Source of the DNA: an uncultured Chromatiaceae bacterium | GTDB lineage: Bacteria > Pseudomonadota > Gammaproteobacteria > Enterobacterales > Alteromonadaceae | NCBI GenBank assembly: GCA_946482615.1 | Contig: CAMLSF010000060.1 | Coordinates: 1 to 20,275, forward strand | Direction of reading: 5' to 3' | Length of the DNA stretch: 20,275 nt | Part shown: positions 14,439 to 20,275 of the stretch, piece by piece | How the letters are laid out: every line of letters starts with the position of its first letter | How positions within the stretch are numbered: position 1 is the first letter of the stretch | Program-made: the position numbers and the translations under genes | Notes under the pieces: generated by a model | The model's input: only the letters and a program-made list of their open reading frames with translations | What the model was told of the DNA's origin: nothing | Databases searched by the model: none

Positions 14439-14481
14439 CGCGCTCTGCTTTGTTTCCCCCTTGTCATTAAGGAAGTACCAG

Positions 14482-15120
14482 ATGTCTGATTTAATCAGTA
14501 AATTAGAATGGCGTTATGCCACCAAAAAATTCGATCCGAGTCAGGTGGTTTCGCAGGATAAAATCGATTTTATTCTGGAAGCTATCCGCTTAAGTGCGAC
14601 CTCCAGCGGTTTGCAGCCTTATGAAGTGCTGGTGATCACCAATAAAGCTATCCGTGAACAAATTAAGCCTCACGCCTGGAATCAGGGTCAGATCACCGAC
14701 TCTTCCCACTTGCTGGTGTTTGCGGCCTGGGACAACTACACAGCTGAACGTATTAACCAGATGTTTGATTTAACCAACGACATTCGTGGTTTTAAAAACG
14801 AAGGCTGGGAAAACTACCGCGCTATGCTGCTGAATACTTACCCGCAGCGGGATGCCGAAACTAACTTTCAACATGCAGCCCGTCAGGCTTATATAGGTTT
14901 AGGTTCAGCTTTAATTGCAGCAGCTGAGTTGAAAGTAGACAGCACCCCTATGGAAGGTTTTGATCCTGTCAAAGTGGATGAAATCCTGGGCTTAAAAGAG
15001 AAGGGTTTACGCTCTGTGTTGTTGCTGCCATTAGGCTACCGTGCTGATGAAGGCGACTGGCTGGTGAAGCTGCAAAAAGTGCGTCGCAGCCGTGGGCAGT
15101 TTGTCACTGAGATAAATTAA
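14482..15120 (+). CDS. NAD(P)H-dependent oxidoreductase, NfsB-like nitroreductase
   Basis: A 212-residue flavoenzyme of the FMN-dependent nitroreductase superfamily, expected to be a homodimer that reduces nitroaromatics, quinones or related electrophiles with NAD(P)H. Diagnostic parts are the FMN phosphate-binding opening EWRYATKKFDPSQ (residues 8-20), ATSSGLQPYEVLVI (about 39-52), the HAARQAYIGLGSALIAAAEL helix (about 134-153) and the C-terminal LLLPLGYRADEGDW (about 186-199), all like E. coli NfsB (dihydropteridine reductase). The ATG at 14482 is chosen for its AAGGAAG ribosome binding site and because the protein then starts at the family's first helix; an ATG at 14416 in frame lacks both and lies upstream of the TATAAT box. 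It is a single gene followed by a hairpin. Confidence 0.92.
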   Translation: MSDLISKLEWRYATKKFDPSQVVSQDKIDFILEAIRLSATSSGLQPYEVLVITNKAIREQIKPHAWNQGQITDSSHLLVFAAWDNYTAERINQMFDLTNDIRGFKNEGWENYRAMLLNTYPQRDAETNFQHAARQAYIGLGSALIAAAELKVDSTPMEGFDPVKVDEILGLKEKGLRSVLLLPLGYRADEGDWLVKLQKVRRSRGQFVTEIN

Positions 15121-15132
15121 TAGCGCTGTTAC

Positions 15133-15154
15133 AGAAGGCCGTTACAGGCCTTCT
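15133..15154 (+). terminator. Hairpin after the nitroreductase gene
   Basis: AGAAGGCC (15133-15140) and GGCCTTCT (15147-15154) form a perfect 8-pair stem around GTTACA, 13 bases after the stop codon. The T-tract after it is short (TTCTTG), so it is a moderate intrinsic terminator. Confidence 0.6.
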
Positions 15155-15177
15155 TGCTCCATCTCCTTCCTTGCCCC

Positions 15178-15206
15178 CTGACATCGTTGTCAAGAAGCTG
15201 TAATAT
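15178..15206 (+). promoter_or_regulatory. Predicted promoter of the fecI-fecR-receptor operon
   Basis: CTGACA (15178-15183) and TAATAT (15201-15206) are separated by exactly 17 bases, 44 bases before the sigma factor start. The -35 box is almost entirely contained in the TGACA palindrome described next. Confidence 0.45.
15179..15192. promoter_or_regulatory. LacI-family-like operator palindrome
   Basis: TGACA (15179-15183) and TGTCA (15188-15192) are perfect inverted repeats around TCGT, giving the form TGACAnCGnTGTCA. An even-length palindrome with a central CG is typical of LacI-family sites, and this core resembles NagR-type sites of the Alteromonadales as I remember them, although the flanking bases do not extend the symmetry. 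It overlaps the predicted -35 box. Confidence 0.4.
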
Positions 15207-15249
15207 CTTTCAGTTAAGGTTTGACCCTGAATGAAAGTATGGGGGCTTT

Positions 15250-15741
15250 ATGTCTATAGTGGAAAAGCCGGAGCAGGATCTGCATCAGGCGCTAAAAAAT
15301 GCTGAGCCATTAGCACGCTATCTGCAGCGTAATGCCAGCAGCGCTGATGCCGCCGATATATTTCAGGAGTCTGTGACCAGGGTGCTGGAACAGGCCAGAC
15401 AACGCCCTATTCTGAATCCTCTGGCTTATGCCTTTACTGTGGCCCGCCATATGCTGATGCGATTAAAACCAGTACAGGCGGAAGAGCCGGATCTGGTGTT
15501 GTGTCAAAATGCCAATCCGGAAGAAATGGCCAGCATACAACAAACTGTAGATTTGTTTAGCCAGGCGCTTTCCGCTATGCCCTCATTAAGGCGTCAGGTG
15601 TTTGTTTTGCTGCGAATGGAAGGTAAAAGCCGCAGCGAGATTGCTGCTTTACTGCAAATCAGCGAGGATGCCGTATCTAAACATGTCAGCAGGGCGCTGG
15701 CTGATATTCAGCGGCTGATTGATCAGCGGACCCTTTTATAA
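15250..15741 (+). CDS. ECF sigma factor, FecI type
   Basis: A 163-residue RNA polymerase sigma factor of the extracytoplasmic-function class. Region 2 spans about 10-75 (ADAADIFQESVTRVLEQ, NPLAYAFTVARHML) and region 4 about 107-157 (LSAMPSLRRQVFVLLRMEGK, then the helix-turn-helix SRSEIAALLQISEDAVSKHV). In the Fec model it is released when the receptor binds its ligand and then transcribes the transport genes. The ATG at 15250 follows GGGGGC. The order sigma, FecR, STN-receptor on one strand, with tight junctions, marks a complete cell-surface signalling unit. The region 2 segment is somewhat divergent from E. coli FecI. I give no gene symbol because the ligand is not citrate by any evidence here. 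Confidence 0.92.
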   Translation: MSIVEKPEQDLHQALKNAEPLARYLQRNASSADAADIFQESVTRVLEQARQRPILNPLAYAFTVARHMLMRLKPVQAEEPDLVLCQNANPEEMASIQQTVDLFSQALSAMPSLRRQVFVLLRMEGKSRSEIAALLQISEDAVSKHVSRALADIQRLIDQRTLL

Positions 15742-15763
15742 GTCTTGTGTGGTGAGTGCTATT

Positions 15764-16768
15764 TTGAGTGAACAAGAAAAGTTAAATTCGCAGCAGCAGG
15801 CAGAGCAGGATTTGTATCTGCAGGCCGCCAGTTGGGTGGAAAAACTCGCAACTGGTGAGCTGGATAGCCTGAGTAAAAGGCGGTTTAGTCTTTGGCTGGA
15901 AGCCGATCCAAGACATGCTGAGCTGCTGCACTCCATGGTCAAAACCTGGCAGGACCCGGCTCTGACAAAAGCTTTGGCTGCGTATCAGCCTTCGCCGTTA
16001 AAACGCTGGCAGCTCTCTTTTTTAAACTGGCCTAAAGTGCAGTGGGCCGGTGCCGCAGTGGCATTAAGTTCGCTCCTTGTGACTGTGCTTTATCTGGGGG
16101 ACAGTGCTTTGTTTTCCAGCCCGGCTCCTTACGAGTTAAAAACTGCTCAGGCCAACAGCATGCAACAAGGACTTGCTGATGGCTCAGTAGTTGATATGGC
16201 TGCAAAAAGCCAACTGACGGTGTTTTTTACGGCGGACAAACGTCAGGTGCTGCAAGGCGAGGGGGCGGCTTATTTTGCTGTGGCCAAAGATCAACAACGG
16301 CCTTTTGAAGTGCGGCTGGATCAAGCCAGTGTAGTAGCTGTGGGCACAGAGTTTAATATTGACCGCGACCCGGATCTGATTGATATCACTGTTTACGAAG
16401 GAGCAGTGCAGGTGCAGGCTACAGCCGCAGGCCCAACAGTGTTACTGAGAAGCGGTGAGCGGGTTCGTATTCAACAGCATAAATTGTCAGAAGTGCAAAA
16501 AGTAAATTTGCAGCAATTAGTGGACTGGCGTTCCGGCTGGATTGAAATTGAAAACGAAACCCTGGCCTATTTGCTGCACCGCCTCAACCGCTCCGCTTTG
16601 GTACCCGTCACTGCCAGTGCTGAGCTGGCGGAATTGAGGGTGGCAGGTCGTTTTGAACTGGCCAATACCAAACAAACGCTGTCGGCATTAAGCGAAGCTT
16701 ATGGCCTGAGTTTGCAGCAGCACAGTGGCGGCTTCCGGTTAAGCCGGTCGCCCTCTCAATCACAATAA
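15764..16768 (+). CDS. FecR-family anti-sigma / signal relay protein
   Basis: About 334 residues, with three parts plus a membrane anchor. An N-terminal cytoplasmic anti-sigma domain (about 15-65) shows the usual AASWVEKL, RRFSLWLEADPRHAELL and W-Q-D-P pattern. One transmembrane helix lies at about 92-112. A periplasmic FecR beta-domain follows (about 122-215), with ANSMQQGLADGSVVDMAAKS and the VLQGEGAAYFAVAKDQQRPF block. The C-terminal STN-like domain (about 245-330) contains LAYLLHRLNR and RVAGRFELANTKQTLSAL. It should hold the sigma factor inactive until the receptor STN domain signals. The start is uncertain: TTG at 15764 has GGTGAG seven bases upstream, GTG at 15749 or 15752 are alternatives, and the frame reaches back to 15719 inside the sigma gene. 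Confidence 0.9.
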   Translation: MSEQEKLNSQQQAEQDLYLQAASWVEKLATGELDSLSKRRFSLWLEADPRHAELLHSMVKTWQDPALTKALAAYQPSPLKRWQLSFLNWPKVQWAGAAVALSSLLVTVLYLGDSALFSSPAPYELKTAQANSMQQGLADGSVVDMAAKSQLTVFFTADKRQVLQGEGAAYFAVAKDQQRPFEVRLDQASVVAVGTEFNIDRDPDLIDITVYEGAVQVQATAAGPTVLLRSGERVRIQQHKLSEVQKVNLQQLVDWRSGWIEIENETLAYLLHRLNRSALVPVTASAELAELRVAGRFELANTKQTLSALSEAYGLSLQQHSGGFRLSRSPSQSQ

Positions 16769-16781
16769 CAGGGGGCGGGTT

Positions 16782-19766
16782 GTGTGGTTGCGACCTGAAC
16801 TCTGTCTGGTGTTTTTGCTGCTGTCAGGTCCGGCTTTAGGGGCTGACACTTCACAACCAAAGCTGGAGTATTCTTTTCCCGCCCAGCCTTTATCCACGGC
16901 TTTGTTGCAGTTTGCCCGCACTATCAATCAGCCTTTAGTCTACAACCCAGCTGTGCTGGAAGGACTGCAGGCTCCTGCTCTTCAGGGGGAATACGGGGCT
17001 GCAGAAGCACTGGCGCTGCTGCTGGCACAGCAGCCTTTAGAGGCTGTGCCGCGGCAACAAGGCTGGCTGATTAAAGCCAAAATACAGACAGAAAAACCTG
17101 CTCCTGTTACAGCTGTTGCGCTAACGAACAACCAAAATACTGCTGCTGTGGAAGTGATAGCTATACGTTCCGGCAGGAGTGAAGCGCAGCAGACTGTGGC
17201 CAACTCATTATTGCCTTCGGCGAAAACTCTCAAACGCGAAGCCATGACAGCTCAGGACTCGCTGGTTGCAGAGGACATAACGGATTTTCCGGCGCTGAAT
17301 TTAGCCAACTCCTTGTTGCGATTGCCTGGTATTACCATCAGCAGAGAGTGGGGCGAAGGCAGGCAAATTTCATTACGGGGTTTAGGCCCTGAATTCAGCA
17401 GGGTGCAAGTGAATGGCATGGAGGCTTTAGGCACATCCTCTTCGCCTATGGATGCGCGCGGCGCTGTGTCCAGAACCCGGGCTTTTGACTTTAATATTTT
17501 TGCCTCTGAGTTGTTTAATCAAATTGATGTAAAAAAGTCTTTTTCGGCCGATCAGGAAGAAGGAGGCATCTCAGGTACGGTAAATTTGCGTACTGCCAGG
17601 CCTTTTGATTACGAAGGCCCAAAAGCGACTGTATCGGCCCAGTTAGGTTCAAACAGCAACACCAAAAGCACAGATCCACGATTCTCCGCTGTGTTCTCTG
17701 AGCTCGGGTCAGAATTTGGTGTTTTGGTATCCATAGCTCACAGTATTCGCTCCACCAATGAATATGGCAGTAATACCACCCGCTGGCGGCGCGAAACCGG
17801 TAAAAAAGCAGCAGATAGCAACAATGCCGAACTGCAAAACCTGCTGGACTCAGGCGAGCTGTGGTTTCCCCGTGGTCAGCGTTTTTCTGTCTGGGAAAAC
17901 GAACAAAATCGTCTGGGTATCACAACAGCGCTGCAGTACCAACCCAATCAGGATTTCAGTCTGGTGCTGGACTGGATGCGGGGCCAGCTGCAAAACCAGT
18001 TGGCAGAACATCATATGGCGGTCAAAGACAATGATCTGGTGAATGAGCTGATCTGGCGTTCAAGTGCTACAGGTGACAAAGAGGTGGTGTACGCCAGCTA
18101 TAAAAATGCCAGTTGGCGCAATGAAAGCCGCGAGGATTATAACGAGTCGGTGTTTGACCAGGTGAGCCTCGCCGCTGACTGGAAAGCCACAGCTAATCTG
18201 CAGATCAGCGCTTTGCTGGGCCAGAGTTCATCCGACTACAGCCAGCCACTGTTGCAAAAACTCAATATTGAAGCGAAGAGAAAAGCCAGCATCATCACAG
18301 ACTTCAGGCAGGACGCCTTTTATGGCCGCAGTGATTCAGCTGATTTTGATGTCAGCGGACTGCCAGGTTATACAGTCAAAGATCTGTTTTTTCAGTCGAG
18401 TTTTATCTATTCCAGTTTTGACAATACCAAGCTGGATCTTGAGTATCAACACAGTCATAACGACAGGCTAGAGTTTGGGATCCACCGTAAAACATTCCGT
18501 AATTCAGGCTTTGAGCAAGAGGCCAGAGATTTTCCCTATAGCAGCGCTACACCAAAGAATCAGGGCTTGATTAGCCTGAGTCCGGATCAGGTGCAGATTT
18601 ATCAGGGCCATCCGGATCAAAACTGGCTGGAAGGCTCGCTGGCTGCAGTACAACAGTATTATGGCCTGAGTGATTTCTCCCTGACAGATGCTCATACCCT
18701 GTCAAACTCTGTCTACGATTTGGCAGAGCAGACCAAAGCGTTTTATCTGTTGTATCAGAATAATACCGGGCTTGCAGGGGCACCGCTGCGCTCACGTTTT
18801 GGCTTACGTTTTTTTGAGACAGATGTCAGCTCAGAGGGCCTTTCCGGCAGTCAGCCCCTGAGTCTTCAGCGCAGCTATTCTGCTTATCTGCCCAGTCTGG
18901 ACCTGGCTTATGAACTCACAGAAGATCTGATCTGGCGCACCGGCCTGAGTAAAAATATTACCCGTCCTTCTTTAGATGCTATGGCCTATTCGGTGTATGT
19001 CAGTAAAACCTCGTTGGGCGAAACCGATATAGGTCAAATATCCAGAGGCAACCCAGAGCTGCAACCTTATGAGTCTGATAACTTTGATCTGGCGCTGGAG
19101 TGGTATTTTCAAGAGGCGGGTTTGGCGTCTGTTGCGGTGTTTTACAAAGACATCAGCAATTTTATCCTGACTAAAACCGAACAGTTGCGTTACAGCGAGC
19201 TGGGGCTGCCTGCAGCACTGTTACCTGAAGGCAAAACTGTGGAGGACATGTTTATGTTGTCCTCACCACAAAATTCAGGTTCGGCCACTATTCAGGGTTT
19301 TGAACTGGCACTGCAACGTGATTTAGATTTTCTGCCAGCACCTTTTGATCAGTCAGGGCTGATCGCCAACTACACCTGGGCAGATGGCGATACCTTGTAT
19401 CAGAACGTAGAAAATTCAGGCCAAAACCGGCGTAAAACTTTGCCGGGCTTATCCAGACAAAGCTATAACCTGACACTCTATTACGAAACCCCGGACTGGG
19501 GCGCCCGTGTTGCTGCCGCCTACCGAAGCCCTTACATCACAGGGGTTGAAAGTGGTTCTATTGACGATGATGAACGGGGTTATCACGAAAGCACTAACCT
19601 GGATTTTTCGGCTTATTACAGGCTCAGTGCCCGGATAAAACTCAATTTTGAAGCGTGGAACCTGACGGATCAGCGTGATGAGTTATACAGCGACTCCAGT
19701 GACAGAGCTTACAACAGCACCTACAGTGGCCGCACTTATATGCTTGGGGTAACAGCGGAGTTTTGA
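16782..19766 (+). CDS. TonB-dependent transducer/receptor with STN domain (TonB-Xanth-Caul type)
   Basis: A 994-residue outer-membrane receptor. Order of parts: signal peptide (about 1-20, cleavage near ALG/AD); STN signalling domain (28-99: LEYSFPAQPLSTALLQFA to GWLIKA); linker with a TonB-box-like VEVIAI (123-128); plug with RLPGITISREWGEGRQISLR, GLGPEFSRVQVNGMEA and GGISGTVNLRTARPFDY; then a large barrel closing with YMLGVTAEF. The plug wording is that of the TonB-Xanth-Caul class, many of whose members import oligosaccharides or peptides, not that of FecA. With the STN domain and the FecI/FecR pair upstream it should both import its ligand and report it. The GTG start at 16782 follows GGGGGCGGG; the gap to the FecR stop is 13 bases. 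No ferric-uptake box is seen upstream of the operon. Confidence 0.93.
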   Translation: MWLRPELCLVFLLLSGPALGADTSQPKLEYSFPAQPLSTALLQFARTINQPLVYNPAVLEGLQAPALQGEYGAAEALALLLAQQPLEAVPRQQGWLIKAKIQTEKPAPVTAVALTNNQNTAAVEVIAIRSGRSEAQQTVANSLLPSAKTLKREAMTAQDSLVAEDITDFPALNLANSLLRLPGITISREWGEGRQISLRGLGPEFSRVQVNGMEALGTSSSPMDARGAVSRTRAFDFNIFASELFNQIDVKKSFSADQEEGGISGTVNLRTARPFDYEGPKATVSAQLGSNSNTKSTDPRFSAVFSELGSEFGVLVSIAHSIRSTNEYGSNTTRWRRETGKKAADSNNAELQNLLDSGELWFPRGQRFSVWENEQNRLGITTALQYQPNQDFSLVLDWMRGQLQNQLAEHHMAVKDNDLVNELIWRSSATGDKEVVYASYKNASWRNESREDYNESVFDQVSLAADWKATANLQISALLGQSSSDYSQPLLQKLNIEAKRKASIITDFRQDAFYGRSDSADFDVSGLPGYTVKDLFFQSSFIYSSFDNTKLDLEYQHSHNDRLEFGIHRKTFRNSGFEQEARDFPYSSATPKNQGLISLSPDQVQIYQGHPDQNWLEGSLAAVQQYYGLSDFSLTDAHTLSNSVYDLAEQTKAFYLLYQNNTGLAGAPLRSRFGLRFFETDVSSEGLSGSQPLSLQRSYSAYLPSLDLAYELTEDLIWRTGLSKNITRPSLDAMAYSVYVSKTSLGETDIGQISRGNPELQPYESDNFDLALEWYFQEAGLASVAVFYKDISNFILTKTEQLRYSELGLPAALLPEGKTVEDMFMLSSPQNSGSATIQGFELALQRDLDFLPAPFDQSGLIANYTWADGDTLYQNVENSGQNRRKTLPGLSRQSYNLTLYYETPDWGARVAAAYRSPYITGVESGSIDDDERGYHESTNLDFSAYYRLSARIKLNFEAWNLTDQRDELYSDSSDRAYNSTYSGRTYMLGVTAEF

Positions 19767-19821
19767 TGGCGAAGCATTGCATTTTTCTGATGCTAAATAC
19801 GACTTCGTAGATGGCACCCGC

Positions 19822-19863
19822 CGCGAAAATGCAGGGGCAGGGTTTATCCCTGCCCGTCTCGCG
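19822..19863. terminator. Two-tier hairpin between convergent genes
   Basis: GGGCAGGG (19835-19842) and CCCTGCCC (19848-19855) form a perfect 8-pair stem around TTTAT. An outer stem CGCGA (19822-19826) with TCGCG (19859-19863) encloses it across an uneven internal loop. It lies in the 129-base gap between the receptor stop (19766) and the DUF3297 stop (19896). It is a likely bidirectional transcription stop or a dispersed structured repeat; there is no T-run. The rest of the gap shows no gene. Confidence 0.5.
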
Positions 19864-19895
19864 TCCAAACGACAGTCTGAGCGAGCTGCGTAGCT

Positions 19896-20159
19896 TTAAC
19901 GATAAAAAGCTTCTACTTTGCCTTTTAACGTCATCAGTAAAGGCTGACCACGGCGGTCCAGTGCTTTGGCGGCAGCTACTTTCACCCAACCTTCGCTGAT
20001 GCAATATTCTTCTACATCAAAACGTTCTTTGCCGTTCAGACGAATACCTACGTCATATTCAAAAATAGCGGCGACATAATGTGGGCTGCGTGGGTTAATG
20101 CAAAGACGATCCGGTAAATCCGGGCGTGCTGCTGTGTCTTGAGTGGTGCTGTCTGTCAT
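19896..20159 (-). CDS. DUF3297 family small protein
   Basis: An 87-residue soluble protein of the DUF3297 family, recognised from PDRLCINPRSPHYVAAIFEY and IRLNGKERFDVEEYCISEGW, with the C-terminal GQPLLMTLKGKVEAFYR. Members are short, single-domain and widespread in proteobacteria; I know of no demonstrated function, and database labels such as glutathione peroxidase are not supported by any selenocysteine or thiol active-site motif here (only two cysteines, neither in a CxxC or redox motif). The ATG at 20159 has a modest GGCCAGAG upstream. It has its own promoter and converges on the receptor gene, so it is unrelated to the signalling operon. Confidence 0.85.
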   Translation of the reverse strand: MTDSTTQDTAARPDLPDRLCINPRSPHYVAAIFEYDVGIRLNGKERFDVEEYCISEGWVKVAAAKALDRRGQPLLMTLKGKVEAFYR

Positions 20160-20191
20160 GGCTCTGGCCTATGGTAAATAAAACGTGCGCC

Positions 20192-20220
20192 ATTGTAGGC
20201 AAAGCAAGCAAAGGGCTCAA
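20192..20220 (-). promoter_or_regulatory. Predicted promoter of the DUF3297 gene
   Basis: On the minus strand TTGAGC (20220-20215) and TACAAT (20197-20192) are spaced by exactly 17 bases, about 26 bases before the expected leader meets the start codon at 20159. Confidence 0.55.
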
Positions 20221-20232
20221 GAGTGATGCTCA

Positions 20233-20260
20233 GAAACAGACAGAAGTTGCTGTCTGTTTC
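20233..20260. terminator. 11-pair hairpin at the right edge
   Basis: GAAACAGACAG (20233-20243) and CTGTCTGTTTC (20250-20260) are perfect complements around AAGTTG. This is the strongest stem in the window. It probably ends a transcript entering from the right, upstream of the DUF3297 promoter, since the minus-strand reading ends the stem in TGTTTC. Confidence 0.55.
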
Positions 20261-20275
20261 CGGGCGGCTTTGGCC

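Noticed and set aside
14416..14481. Earlier ATG for the nitroreductase
   Set aside because: No ribosome binding site, lies upstream of the TATAAT box, and adds 22 residues unlike the family's N-terminus.
15121..15249. Fur box or riboswitch before the sigma factor gene
   Set aside because: Only a terminator hairpin, a promoter and the TGACA palindrome are visible; no GATAAT-rich repeat or known aptamer pattern.
17758..18042. Open frame of 94 codons inside the large receptor
   Set aside because: Shadow in another frame of a gene with clear domain order; no independent start signal.
19642..20004. Minus-strand frame of 120 codons over the receptor end and the intergenic hairpin
   Set aside because: Overlaps both the receptor and the DUF3297 gene and crosses the structured intergenic region; no ribosome binding site.
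1..20275. CRISPR array, tRNA/rRNA genes, insertion sequences or phage genes
   Set aside because: Looked for spaced direct repeats, tRNA-like cloverleaf segments and transposase or integrase-like proteins; none seen.

Overview
The window reads as a chromosomal segment of a free-living gammaproteobacterium of the Alteromonadales/Chromatiaceae type. The overall protein flavour (methylglyoxal synthase, DUF898 plus M48 pair, several TonB-dependent receptors, secreted S9 peptidase, ZapE) is what I would expect of Rheinheimera or a close relative, but that placement is inference from recall, not a search. Coding density is high, no gap without a gene reaches 300 bases, base composition looks even, and I see no insertion sequence, phage gene, tRNA, rRNA or CRISPR array.

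Left part (1-6096): mgsA (methylglyoxal synthase) is followed by a two-gene envelope unit, a DUF898/YjgN-type membrane protein and an M48 metallopeptidase joined by a 1-base stop/start overlap. Converging on it is a zinc-less quinone-oxidoreductase/alcohol-dehydrogenase-like gene, transcribed divergently from a LysR regulator. The shared 96-base gap holds an inverted repeat lying on the predicted oxidoreductase promoter. A GNAT acetyltransferase follows the regulator. It converges on a DedA-family membrane protein, with a strong REP-like palindrome between them.

Middle part (6097-12694): a siderophore-type TonB-dependent receptor overlaps by 11 bases a multi-span DUF1624/HGSNAT-like acyltransferase protein. 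The receptor promoter carries a good match to a Zur (zinc repressor) operator, so the pair may serve zinc rather than iron. One base away and convergent lies a minus-strand operon of a secreted S9 prolyl-oligopeptidase-family peptidase and zapE, whose start codon (TTG) overlaps the peptidase stop.

Right part (12695-20275): a 38-codon gene with a strong ribosome binding site, not recognised, sits between the S9 peptidase and a GAF-domain protein. The C-terminal half of the GAF protein looks like a histidine-kinase core that has lost its catalytic motifs. Divergent from it is an NfsB-like nitroreductase. Then comes a complete cell-surface signalling operon: an ECF sigma factor (FecI type), its FecR anti-sigma/signal relay, and a 994-residue receptor with an N-terminal STN signalling domain. 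The receptor sequence resembles the TonB-Xanth-Caul class (often carbohydrate or peptide uptake) rather than ferric citrate receptors, and the operon promoter is overlapped by a LacI-family-like palindrome. A convergent DUF3297 gene with its own promoter and a long hairpin closes the window.

The strongest leads for something new are the Zur-like control of the receptor/acyltransferase pair, the LacI-like operator on the sigma/anti-sigma/receptor operon, the degenerate kinase, and the 38-residue protein.
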